Positions 25,201-35,600 of a stretch of DNA of 64,000 nt are shown here, piece by piece. Source of the stretch: Schistosoma mansoni (lineage: Eukaryota > Platyhelminthes > Trematoda > Strigeidida > Schistosomatidae); the NCBI RefSeq assembly GCF_000237925.1, contig NW_017386011.1, positions 1 through 64,000 on the forward strand, written 5' to 3'. Each line of letters opens with the position of its first letter. Within the stretch, counting starts at the first letter, position 1. The position numbers were made by a program, and so were the translations under genes. The notes under the pieces are model-generated. The model searched no databases and was not told where the DNA came from. It saw only the letters and a list, made by a program, of their open reading frames with translations.

Positions 25201-27337
25201 ATTTCGATTTATCATAGTCAGTAGATATTTGTTTAGTATCAAAAATACTGACGATTTTCATAGTACGACAGTGTTTCCTTTTTCATGAATATGTACAATG
25301 AGTAACCACATGCACTTTTCAGGTCATCATGTGTTAGACTACTGAAATAACATTTCGACAACTGAGAATCATTCCATAATCTAATGTTCAGATTGACTTC
25401 AATATTCGCAGAATAAAATATTGTTTACTACCGATTAGATTTCATTATCCAATCAGTCAAAACTCGTCGTTCAACATTCAACGTATTCAATTGCCGTGAA
25501 ATGTGAATGATAATAGAAATGTACTGAATTTCTCATCGCGTAATGTGATGACGAAGTCCCAGTGAATGAAATGGTCATTCAAATCGGAAATCACCATTGT
25601 ATCATTGAATTATGGTTACATGTTTTGTTATTCACTTATCTTTTGTTCGATAATTTGAAATGTAATCAACTTATTCCTTTCACTGAAGATTGTTCAAAAC
25701 ACAAAACGGCTGAAAAATGTCAAGACTCCAAAACACCGAATAGAAAGTGCATTTGGCATGAAAAAGCAAATATGTGCATCGTCAGCACTGATATGGATAT
25801 TGATGACTTCAAAGTAAATAGTTGCCAGATTGAAGTAAGTAATTGATATTACCATTATCCACATTCTAAATCTATTTACTAGAGAGAAAATTTAATTGCT
25901 ACGAATAAGTAGTGATTTGTATAGTTCCCTTAGTGCATAAATCAATGCATTGTATAGTTTGACGATATTTGATGAGACATGGGTACAATGCTTTGTTTCC
26001 ATGTGGACATTCAACAATGAATGAAAGCGTTGTTTAACAGCACTAATGCCTGGAAACATGTTAATTTTCGAGCTCGTAGAATGTGTAGTGATTCCCAATG
26101 TCCAATATGAAACCGCCTATCTGTGTGACTTGTGCTGACTGTGTTATACTATATCAATTATAATTTATAAACTCAAAGAAAAGTTATGGGATGTTACCTA
26201 GATCGACAGGCTTTTGGTGTGTTCGAATTGCATTTGGTTGGATTCACTTCTGTCATCAACACTCATAATGAATTATTTGATTAATATTTGGTGTTCAGTA
26301 ATATTGCCACTGTTTCGTTCTTCAGAATAGCTCGAATGTTAACGTTTCGACCACACCAATCGTTGTGGAACAAGCTACAACAACTCAAAGGATAAGTGAA
26401 TCTGAGTTAAGAAATGAATTGGAGAGAACTGATCAACAATCTGAATCTCATTTGGTAAGTATTTGATATTTAGTAATGATTGTACTGTTTCTGTCTCTCA
26501 GTATGTGACAATAGAAGCTCACGTCATTTCATGTAGATAGTAGATATTTTATAGATCATTTATCATGACAACAGACAATTGAGAACGAGAAACGTGCGTG
26601 TGAAGTAGTGTATTTATGAGCAGTTAGCAGCGTGTGTTGTGCTATGAGGAATACAAAAAATGTAAAAGAGTAAGTTATGGGTCATGCACTTAAACAACTT
26701 TTATAATCACTTGTGGTAAACGTACAAACTGTGAGAATTAACAAAAGAAATGCAAATAATGATGACAAAGTCTATCCACAAAATGAGTTTGTCGTGCCTA
26801 TCTCCACAGTTAGTTGTAGGATAATTTGTACTTATTACACTGACTTCCAAATCGGTAGCAGATATTCTAAATCATTATTCATTGATCATATTGTGCAAAT
26901 GTAAATTATGTGAATATTTGTTGGATTCACTTCTGTCATCGATACTGATAATGAATTATTTGATTAATATTTGGTGTTCAGTAATATTGCCACTGTTTCG
27001 TTCTTCAGAATAGCTCGAATGTTAACGTTTCAACCACACCAATCGTTGTGAAACAAGCTACAACAACTCCAAGGATAAGTGAATCTGAGTTAAGAAATGA
27101 ATTGGAGAGAACTGATGAACAATCTGAATCTCATTTGGTAAGTATTTGATATTTAGTAATTATTGTATTGTTCCTCCCTTTCAGAATATGACGAAAGAAC
27201 CGACTGAAGACAATGGACATAAGAAATCAAATCATTCCTTACACATCGTCATACCTGTAGTTATCTGTTTCTTGGTTGTGTGCAGTGGCTTTATCATATG
27301 CCTGTGGTTGTGCAAGAAAAAGAAACGTATGCCATGA
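19271..27337 (+). CDS. CP391S-like egg/surface protein gene, about 14 exons
   Basis: Proposed exons: 19271-19278, 19377-19521, 19582-19647, 19705-19774, 20068-20160, 21248-21298, 21609-21683, 22208-22272, 23317-23374, 24679-24759, 25563-25834 (or from 25557), 26326-26454, 27009-27137, 27185-27337. All have GT/AG ends and consistent phases, about 464 codons. The protein has a signal peptide (HLMLVYLVVSLTLKFF), a beta-rich ectodomain (FPFKVFGSDVSRFDI; MLPNGNIYVYYDN), a Cys-rich PSI/plexin-repeat-like segment (EDCSKHKTAEKCQD to KVNSC), a Thr/Ser-rich stalk encoded by a duplicated exon, one membrane span (IVIPVVICFLVVCSGFIIC) and a KKKKR tail. This is the layout of schistosome CP391S-like egg proteins; the function is unknown. 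An in-frame TAA at 19501-19503 sits inside exon 2 if the strong GTAAGT donor at 19522 is used, so this copy may be a pseudogene. A weaker donor at 19495 would avoid it. Confidence 0.72.
26235..26500 (+). repeat. First unit of tandem exon duplication
   Basis: Covers the 129-nt stalk exon (26326-26454) plus about 90 bases of upstream and 45 bases of downstream intron. It is repeated 683 bases later. Confidence 0.9.
26918..27183 (+). repeat. Second unit of tandem exon duplication
   Basis: Near copy of 26235-26500 with the 129-nt exon at 27009-27137. Four or so coding changes separate the exons (for example Glu to Lys after VV, Gln to Pro before RIS, Gln to Glu after TD). Both copies keep splice sites and phase, so both can be included or skipped without shifting frame. 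Confidence 0.9.
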
Positions 27338-27425
27338 CTATCATAAAAGACTTGTCGTTTGTTTTCATCATGTTGTTTACATTTTGTAGTTTATTAAAAA
27401 CACTTTAAATTTCGTTAATCATTTC

Positions 27426-27431
27426 AATAAA
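27426..27431 (+). terminator. Poly(A) signal of CP391S-like gene
   Basis: AATAAA lies 89 bases after the TGA at 27335-27337, a usual distance for a short schistosome 3' UTR. Confidence 0.55.
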
Positions 27432-28115
27432 TTGCAGATTTTCTCATTGAACTACGTACCAATTTTTGGTTGTTCACATGGTAACTAATGTACTTTTGTG
27501 AGAGAAATTTAAACTATGGTTTGTAAGTGTTATAAACTGTGGGATACTTATTATAACGCTAGGGTTTCTTGTTATAAAAGTCCTTTCACTTTTTACACGT
27601 ATGTGGGACGTCAATTTAATTTAGACGAATATCTACACTAGATTCCCACCCAGGACTTCAACACATCTCAGATCAATAACACGAGATTAGCCTGAATATA
27701 ACGTCAATATATTTCCACACCAAAATCCGACACAATCCAACAACAAAAACAGTCAATACATAATAAGGATAGGGAAATATATATAGCACACATAACACCT
27801 GTCACCCTATATAATGTCTGACCCAGCAAAACAACCAATCATTGCCATTCTCACCCACACATCAGTAATTCTTATGAGATTGTATTCATTCAATAAAAAC
27901 TTTCAGTAGTTAAATAAGAGTTTACAACACTCCACTATGTTGGACTTCTATTCAATCCGACAATGATGATACCATACCACGTTATTAAATCCTAATAAGA
28001 TTGGAACTTCTGATGAACATGTTTGATTTTTATCCACGAATTTGTCCAAATGATCTCAATACTTATGGTTCTCATAAAATATCTCACAATCAGTGACTTA
28101 CTACTTCCTTAATGC
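27432..28115. other. Intergenic region with a possible LTR-like block
   Basis: Between about 27538 and 27929 the sequence is TG-started, CA-ended, holds a TATATATAG and an AATAAAA, and differs from its flanks. No target-site duplication was found, so it is only a candidate solo LTR. No gene seen. Confidence 0.3.
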
Positions 28116-28534
28116 GGCTAGTCCTGCATTATTTTGTAAATTTGATCGCCATAGTGCGGATTTCGGTGTTGAGAGAATGTAATGTTTGACGTGGCTCATA
28201 CATATCTCGCAAAATGAACAATTGTGAATCGTCATATGTCGAAAAACCATTGTTCGAAACAGACTCATTGGTCAGTATCGTCTGAGGTCTAGCAGAGAAT
28301 TCATCCTGAATATAGTGGTTCGTTTCTCAGTGAATACTAAGCACTTGTGATAATCGATTCCCTTTCTGGAATGTCTGGACTTTTTCCACAAGTGATGATT
28401 TTTTTCGTGCAATATTATTCATTTGCATGATTTGAATTCCAAGTACAATACGTCTAATTGTACTCATTGTGTTCTCCTGACTTCGTACTGGTATATGCAG
28501 AACTAGCAGAGTGCATCACAAGCTATTCAGATTA
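28116..28534 (+). repeat. Inverted duplication, copy 1
   Basis: Reverse complement of about 33895-34317, which lies in the last intron of SDAD1 5.4 kb away. The match ends near AATGCGGCTAG on one side and AAGCTATTCAGAT on the other. Neither copy resembles a named element. Confidence 0.85.
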
Positions 28535-29600
28535 TACAGGTCGGCTTTCTGCAATTGTGTATGGAATAGTGGACAGTTCTTATCGACCATCAGTGTTCTC
28601 CGACTGTCAAATACTCTCCAAACATTATTATTCTATGATGAAATTAGTGTTGTCTAATCAAAATAATCATCATATTGAAGTCATTTCAGCTTAGAAATGA
28701 ATGTCACTGCCAAATGCGGAGTGAAGGTATAGGCATACGAGAAATAATGGTTATCAAAAACGTTTTGTTATATCGGGTGTACACAGGTCTTTGACGTTTG
28801 TTGTGACCATACAGTTGTACAGAGCGATTAGTAACTTAAATTCTAGTCTTTGCGGGACAACTTTTCGCAACACGTTCAGGGATGAGAATTCTAATCTGAA
28901 CAAAATAAAATTACACTTGGAAGTAATTGTTTTAAAACCATAGTCTGGTATACGCTAAATTGCACAACATCGATACGTACGTCATTAGCTGGTTTGCATA
29001 GGATTACTGCATTCATAAACTTACTAAATGCCGTTGCACACTCACCTCGAAATAGAGTTTCGCCAATAAGAACTACAGTCTTGTCAGAGAGACCATTCTT
29101 AGTACTTTTCACTAACTCATAGTGCTTTTCCTCGGTTTTGGATTTACAGTTGTATATATTCTAGCCCACTTTCTCCATCTTTCTGACAGAGAAGATAAAC
29201 ATGGAGTTGATTGTCTAATATACTGCCTGGAGTACTTCACAGATAATAATTTGGAAACAGTGTTCTCAACAGCTTATTTGAATAGATCTGAGTGGAAATT
29301 AACAACACCACCAATATTTCACCCTTGAGCTATATATACAGTGTCACAGATGTTTCCGCTACAGTGAACGATCGGATTATTCATACATCTATACACTGTT
29401 CTGTTACACGTTTTGTGGGAAGGTTAGTACATGAAATTTCAATTGCCCCAGTACAATTAAGAATACTGATGGAGGTCATTCTTTTCAATAGACATGCACG
29501 AGCACCTGAAAGTGCAGAAGTTTCTTGCATTTTGAGTGATGACTGCAAAACAATCTCAGAGCTTATCAGTAGTAATTTTGTGAATAGCTAAGCGTTCAAA
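28535..29600 (+). other. Coding-like remnants of an unrecognised gene
   Basis: Several open stretches read like decayed protein-coding exons: 28535-28694, a 41-codon stretch from about 28779 (SLTFVVTIQLYRAISNLNSS), 29122-29328 (DCLIYCLEYFTDNNLETVF) and 29292-29591 (FVGRLVHEISIAPVQLRIL). They lie in different frames and some have plausible GT/AG edges. I could not assign them to a family. They may be separate exons or remnants of one host gene. Confidence 0.3.
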
Positions 29601-30389
29601 CAAGAAACCGAAAAGAAGATTGTGCATTGTAGTGCTGGATGCATGGTCATCAATGTGAGCTATAGAGTAGTCACACACACAGTAACCCAATGGCCATTCA
29701 GTGCTCGAATGTCTCTAGTGGTGGCCTGACTAATAACACCCTGCGATTCAAAGCTATGAAGATGGCATCATCTCCCTGAAGCATGTGTGGTGGAATATCT
29801 CAACCGCGCATCATATAATACTTATCCCATAATTCTCTAAGCGTTCACATGCGCCCTGTCCCGTTCTCGATCTACACATTCAGCATTCTTAATCCTCTTT
29901 ATTTTCTTGACACAATCACCTTGACAATACTTCTCTTATCGCTTATTATGTTCATGTGACGTCTTCTTCATTATTATCTGGATTAAAACTAATAACATAG
30001 TTATTATTATTATTATTATTATTATTATTGTGATCGTTATTAACTCCACCAACCAAATTCAATTCTCCTACCATATATGTATTACACATCATTCGTTTGT
30101 TTATCACATTGATTACCAGTTGACACGTTAAAATCAATATAATTCACAATATAATTTGTGATAATCTTACACAAGCATATAATTCCAATTGCATTACTTG
30201 AGAAACCTTGTTCAAAGAACTAGCCTCAATCATTCTACTCGTCAAAACTAGACATATATAGAGTGCAAGTTAACCAAAGTCATTATACGAATCTCATGAA
30301 ATGACTTGTCGCGAATCCCAACTCACATAAAATAAAAACGACAGTTTATGTGACATAAAATATTGAGACGATCTTTAGTCACAAATACT
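29601..30389. other. Intergenic AT-rich sequence with a (TTA)n run
   Basis: No gene seen. A TTA microsatellite lies at 30001-30029. Confidence 0.6.
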
Positions 30390-30475
30390 TACTGTTTTAC
30401 TTGCTTATGTATGTCACCTTCGTCAGGGAGCACAGATCATCAACCAGCACTATCCATCTCACTCTGTTCTGACTA
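30390..30475 (-). repeat. Small SR2-like (RTE) LINE 3' fragment
   Basis: CTTGCTTATGTATGTCACC and the following CAGGGAGCACAGATCATCAACC resemble the 3' end of the RTE LINE seen at 52095-52190 in the same orientation. The copy is old and only about 85 bases long. Confidence 0.5.
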
Positions 30476-30754
30476 AACCTATAGCAACTATCCTACAACC
30501 AATTTACATTGTGGTTAATATTGGTTAAGCCCTCTTATTATTTTACTTGACAGACAATGTTATTTGAACAGTCACAATTCGAATATTTTCTTGTACCGTT
30601 ATGAACACCAGATCACATGACAGACTAACTAAAATGTCGATCTCTTAAATACCACTCGATGATTCATCCGACTTCCCATGTATATAGGTTTTGTCGGTCC
30701 ATTTCTATTTTTAACATCTACACTACATTCGTGTACTATTTAATTCTTTTATAC

Positions 30755-31470
30755 ATGTCTTCTGAAAATGCTGTGTCAAGTATACAACAAACCCCGCCTG
30801 TGAGAGCCCTCAATTTTACTATTCCGCCTTTTAAGGTAACCGACCCGCAGCAATGGTTTATTAAACTCGAAAACTATTTTCTAGCTAACCGCAGCTAAAA
30901 CGTCTTCTGGGCGACGGGAAGATAGAAAGTAGCCTGTCTTACCAACTGTGGCTTCGCCGACTCCCATCAAATGTACAGCAGATCCTAGTCTTTGGAGATA
31001 CCGACGCCGACAGAAACAATATAGTAAACTAGCCGAGTGAATATACGAAATAACCAAGCAAACAAACCCTCATTTACATAGCGCAAAGGTAGATGACAGA
31101 ATCAGTACTGTACAGAATCAGGTAAATGTGCCGAAGGCTCACAGAATTAACACAGAACAGGAGGTCACAAAGATCGTCACGAGTTAGCTAACACGACAGA
31201 AGCCGAGCAGCTTCCAGAAAACTCAGCTCCTCTGATATGCTGGTATCGTTGAATGTACGGTTAAGAAGCTAAAGTGTTTGCCACCTTATAGATTTAGCAT
31301 AAAAGGGAAGCGGTCTACACGAGTGACCATGGCGAAGGCATCAACGAGTATAATAACTGCGAATGGCCGCCTGTTTGATATACAAAACCGGACGACAGGC
31401 GCGCGATTCTTAATTTATTCGGAGGTAGAGATCAGCGTAGCACGTCCAGTAAGAGAAGATGGGAAACATT
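30755..31470 (+). mobile_element. Old Gypsy gag-protease fragment
   Basis: A fossil fragment of the same subfamily as the element at 1-4564. It starts with an ATG and MSSENAVSSIQQTPPVRALN, close to that element's Gag start, and continues through the capsid-like region, the zinc-motif region (near 31232) and into protease. It is heavily broken, with well over five breaks, and has no recognised LTRs. Confidence 0.8.
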
Positions 31471-31794
31471 AATATTTCACTGGTGCAGAAAGTGGCAAAG
31501 CTTAAGTATCCATTCACATCCTTATTTTGTATAGGAAATATATTTCCTATGATCCTATTTTGAATGTTGAAAAGCTGTGTGCGCTTGAACAGGTGACCTT
31601 CCGCTCTACTGCGACTGTCCCACGATCTTAATAAAGACCTATTCACCACTAGTCTGGTTTCTCCCATCAATAGATTGAGAGTTGCCTACAGGGCCAAAAC
31701 CGGTGAGCTCTGTGTTGAACACAAATTTAACTTTATTTAATAGTGATAATAATAATTATTTTTTAACTTCATCGTAGAAGTAGACCCCAAATGC

Positions 31795-32300
31795 CCTGGT
31801 ACGGCCGAGAGTGGAGAGAGTCCGCTCTCCCTCTCGAAATGCCCTCACATGGCCACGCGTATATAGCCTCTGTCAGGGAAGTCCTACTTACTGCCTTCTC
31901 GCATCACGGGTGTTGTTTACGAAATTGAAAGGACGAAAAGCGAATGTTCGGCGCTATAACCGGGTTGGTGGATGTGGAGTGTCCACCTCGGGGAGTTGGA
32001 AAACACTGATTTCAAACCAATGGTGCACACAGGCTCCAGTAATACCCTGAGAGAACAAATGGCGTATGAATCAATCATTGGTCACCGGATACCATGGGAC
32101 TGCATCTCCTCACGATGCACCACTGCCATGTGGACTGAACCTTTCGGTCAAAGGCTCCGGGTGTGGGCCCCTAAGAAAACCACCTACTTCAGTTCGGGCA
32201 CCTGGGCAGTATCACAGAACTCAAGCATATCGAATGAGATTTGTATGGCGCATATGTATCTGGTGCTTCCTTGTATCAATATTTATGTGTTTAAATAATA
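31795..32300 (+). repeat. Unclassified 500-bp interspersed repeat, copy 1
   Basis: One of four copies in the window (also 36500-37030, 40605-41090, 49270-49815). Shared landmarks are AGTCCTACTYACTGCCTTCT, a GGGTTGGTSGATGTGGAG block, TACCATGGGACTGCA and a 3' end of TTTATGTGTTTAAATAATAATAAA. The A/T-rich tail and lack of coding suggest a non-autonomous retroposon. No tRNA-like promoter was seen. Confidence 0.7.
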
Positions 32301-32437
32301 ATAAAGAAGTAGACCATCTGATTATCCTCAACCAAAGTTTGGTATGTATATTTACACATTTTTTATCTTAAGGTACTTGTGTTGTAGTGATCATTTTACC
32401 TTGTTCTTATCATATTACTATATTGGTCATATACCTC

Positions 32438-32640
32438 ATGACAGACCAAATACAAACCCATAAACTGAAAGACTTGTCACTAGTGCAGATAGACACTGTT
32501 ATGACTACGAAAGTCCGAATCCCAGAATTCGATCGTGGTGATCCTGAGTTGTGGTTCGCTCGATTAGAGAATCATTTCACGGGACACAATATCAAATCTG
32601 AAGAAATTCACCATAGAGACTTATTTTCTTTCATTTATTG
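32438..32640 (+). mobile_element. Gypsy gag fragment next to SDAD1
   Basis: A short fossil piece encoding VRIPEFDRGDPELWFARLEN, the start of a Gypsy-type Gag of another subfamily (compare [15 protein letters not shown] in the element at 1-4564). It ends about 60 bases from the SDAD1 stop codon, which is on the opposite strand. Confidence 0.65.
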
Positions 32641-32697
32641 AACGAATATAAGTGAATTCACTTACTATACAAACGAGCTTTTGTCTTTTCCTTTTGA

Positions 32698-35600
32698 TTA
32701 TCGTGAACGTTTAACCAACTTCTTTAAATGATCTCTTAAAGCAATTTGTTTTTGTTGAAAACTACGTTTTGCTTTACGTCGAATTTTATGTTTAACCATT
32801 TGAAATGTTTTATTTTTTAATTTTTCACGATTTGTTGTACTGGCATAGGCGTTTAATCGATTCACCTAAACAAGAGAAAAACAAACAAACAAATAAATGA
32901 TACTATCAGAATGGGGGTTTGTGTAGATTGTAGTATTGTAACAAGTGAATTCATGGATCGATGTGAGACCACCGCTGATAATCTGGAAAAACTTGATGGC
33001 CATTTCGTCCCAATATGGGACTTCTTAGCAGTGATACCTCATCAAAGAGACTCAAACCCAGGACATTCGGTCTCGCGCACAAACGCTTGACCTCTAGAAC
33101 ACTGAGCCAGCAACGAGTACGTGTGAACATGTCACCGAACCCAAACATTAAGTCCATTCCATTTCTCCATATCTTGAATCATTCATAAACTGTTAAGTTT
33201 CTCCGGACTCAAGTTTAAAAAACCGATGTTCGAAGATAATTGTTGTCAAGAACAGACACTAGGAATAATCATCACACTAAAGACTGAACAGATGTTACTG
33301 TCTAGTTTCCCACGCTTAGTTAGAATCCTTCTAATACCACACATATCTTCTAACTCACAATTTGTATTTCGTACGAAAACGAGTTAGAATGTACCGACTC
33401 GTATGATTGTCTATTTACAATATAACGTGACAATTACTTAATTTTATTAACAGACATTTGTTTTGCTCACGATAGTTAATTTTGCACGCAACCTAAAACA
33501 CACTTGAGGAAAATTCTATATATGATAAGAATCCTCACTGGCGATAAGCCTTGATGTAAATATCACCTGAGGTCTTAATAAAGAGATATGCATTTGTTCA
33601 TCTACATGAAGTGTATTGACGACAATCCGTCAGTTTCATTATTAGCCATAGACTAAAATCTTGATATATTACTAAGTAAATGATCAAATGAATTGTTTCG
33701 TAAAACGAACTACACAATATAATAAACGAGTATAAATTAATCGATAAATTTGATGTTTGATTCCTTGAAAAAGCTTGAACCAGATTGCCAAACGAAACGA
33801 TGGATTTACTTCAAATTCATTCACTGAGATTTTACAAATACATTCTTCCTTTTTAAATTAAACTAGAAAAATTTTATAGTTACAGAAAGTAACATCTGAA
33901 TAGCTTGTGATGCACTCTGCTAGTTCTGCATATACCAGTACGAAGTCAGGAGAACATAATGAGTACAATTAGACGTATTGTACTTGGAATTCAAATCATG
34001 CAAATGAATAATATTGCACGAAAAAATCATCACTTGTGGAAAAAGTCCAGACATTCCAGAAAGGGAATCGATTATCACAAGTGCTTAGAATTCACTGAAA
34101 AACGAACCACTATATTCAGGATGAATTCTCTGCTAGACCTCAGACGATACTGACCAATGAGTCTGTTTCGAACAATGGTTTTTCGACATATGACGATTCA
34201 CAATTGTTCATTTTGCGAGATATGTATGAGCCACGTCAAACATTACATTCTCTCAACACCGAAATCCGCACTATGGCGATCAAATTTACAAAATAATGCA
34301 AGACTAGCCGCATTATCATTTAGGCAGAAAATACCATCAGAAGTAGTGGATAATCCATCAAGCATGGCAAAATACACCGTAAATATGCGTTTCAGATCCG
34401 CATTTTAATCTGTAATGGTAGTTCATGATACGTAAAGCAAGTAGTCAGTATATCTATGCTACATAATAGAATAACAGATTTCTAAGAATGATCATGTCAT
34501 TTTGGATTGTGTGACTTGAAATTAGTTTATAAAGGACGAAGTGAATTTATTATTATTATTATTATTATTATTACCTTGGGAAGACCATATTCACACTACT
34601 TTACCATGATTACTATTGCCTGATTGCAACCAATCAATCTCACGATTGTTTACTTAAATGACTTTTAAAATTTACGAGTAGCATATCTTTGAAGGTGTTG
34701 GTTGGTAGTAGTTAACAGGAAACCCATAACTTAGGTTTCGTGCTAATTGGCACTCATCAGTAAGGTGTACCTGTAATTCTGGGGTAATTGATGCTTTCTA
34801 GTGGATTTTACCACGTGTCAACCGCGATCTCGAATCACCTAGACTAGTGGTTGTCTAATTCATCCATAACTTACATACGATTCATTTTGTCCATTTTAAT
34901 ATCATATTTAATGATTTACTGCTTCAGAACCCAACGACAAAGGTGTTGAAAACAATTGTTCTGTTATAATTATTCTTTCATTTTAAATATTCAATGCGTA
35001 TCTTTAATGATACGTCTCGTTGATTGAACGCTATATTCGGATCCTAAACTAGTTTCGTAATCCCCAAGCTAGAACTACACAGCGACTTGAACATGAGAGA
35101 AAAGGCACAAATATGAGGGAAGCACTTTACTCCAAAGGTTCGTTCATGTACAGAAAATATAGGATTTTTATAGTATTTTAAAAGTCCTTGGATTTTTACT
35201 GAAAATTCTAGAATAGTAGCAGTGTATTAATCAGCCAATCAGAATCTCTACATGTAACTTTTCATTTTTCGCTATGTTACTAACATAACTTCTAATCAAA
35301 CGCTGATTGAATGAAATGCTCCTTAATGTTTCATGAGCTTGTCATGTCGATTACGAGAAATTTGCAGGATCATCCCAATATTTAAACAATTAAGTACACA
35401 AAAAAGACAAACAAATTGTTACTATAAAATATATTTCTTACCTTAAAACCATATTTTTCTCGTCCAATTCGACCTTCTTCAATTGATTCCATTCGATCAG
35501 CTTTTGTTTGATGTGGACGCTTCACTAGACGTGTAATTGCACTCATACTAACAAGATTGCCTAGACTACCATCTTTATTTTGAATACCAACACCAGTATT

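Noticed and set aside
25892-26098. 68-codon minus-strand frame within the CP391S-like gene
   Set aside because: Intron sequence with no motif; opposite to a supported gene.
31811-32371. Frames in the 500-bp repeat (also 36500-36823, 40816-41130, 49456-49887)
   Set aside because: They differ in frame between copies of the repeat and show no shared protein.
32951-33157. 68-codon minus-strand frame
   Set aside because: Lies wholly in a decayed hammerhead SINE.
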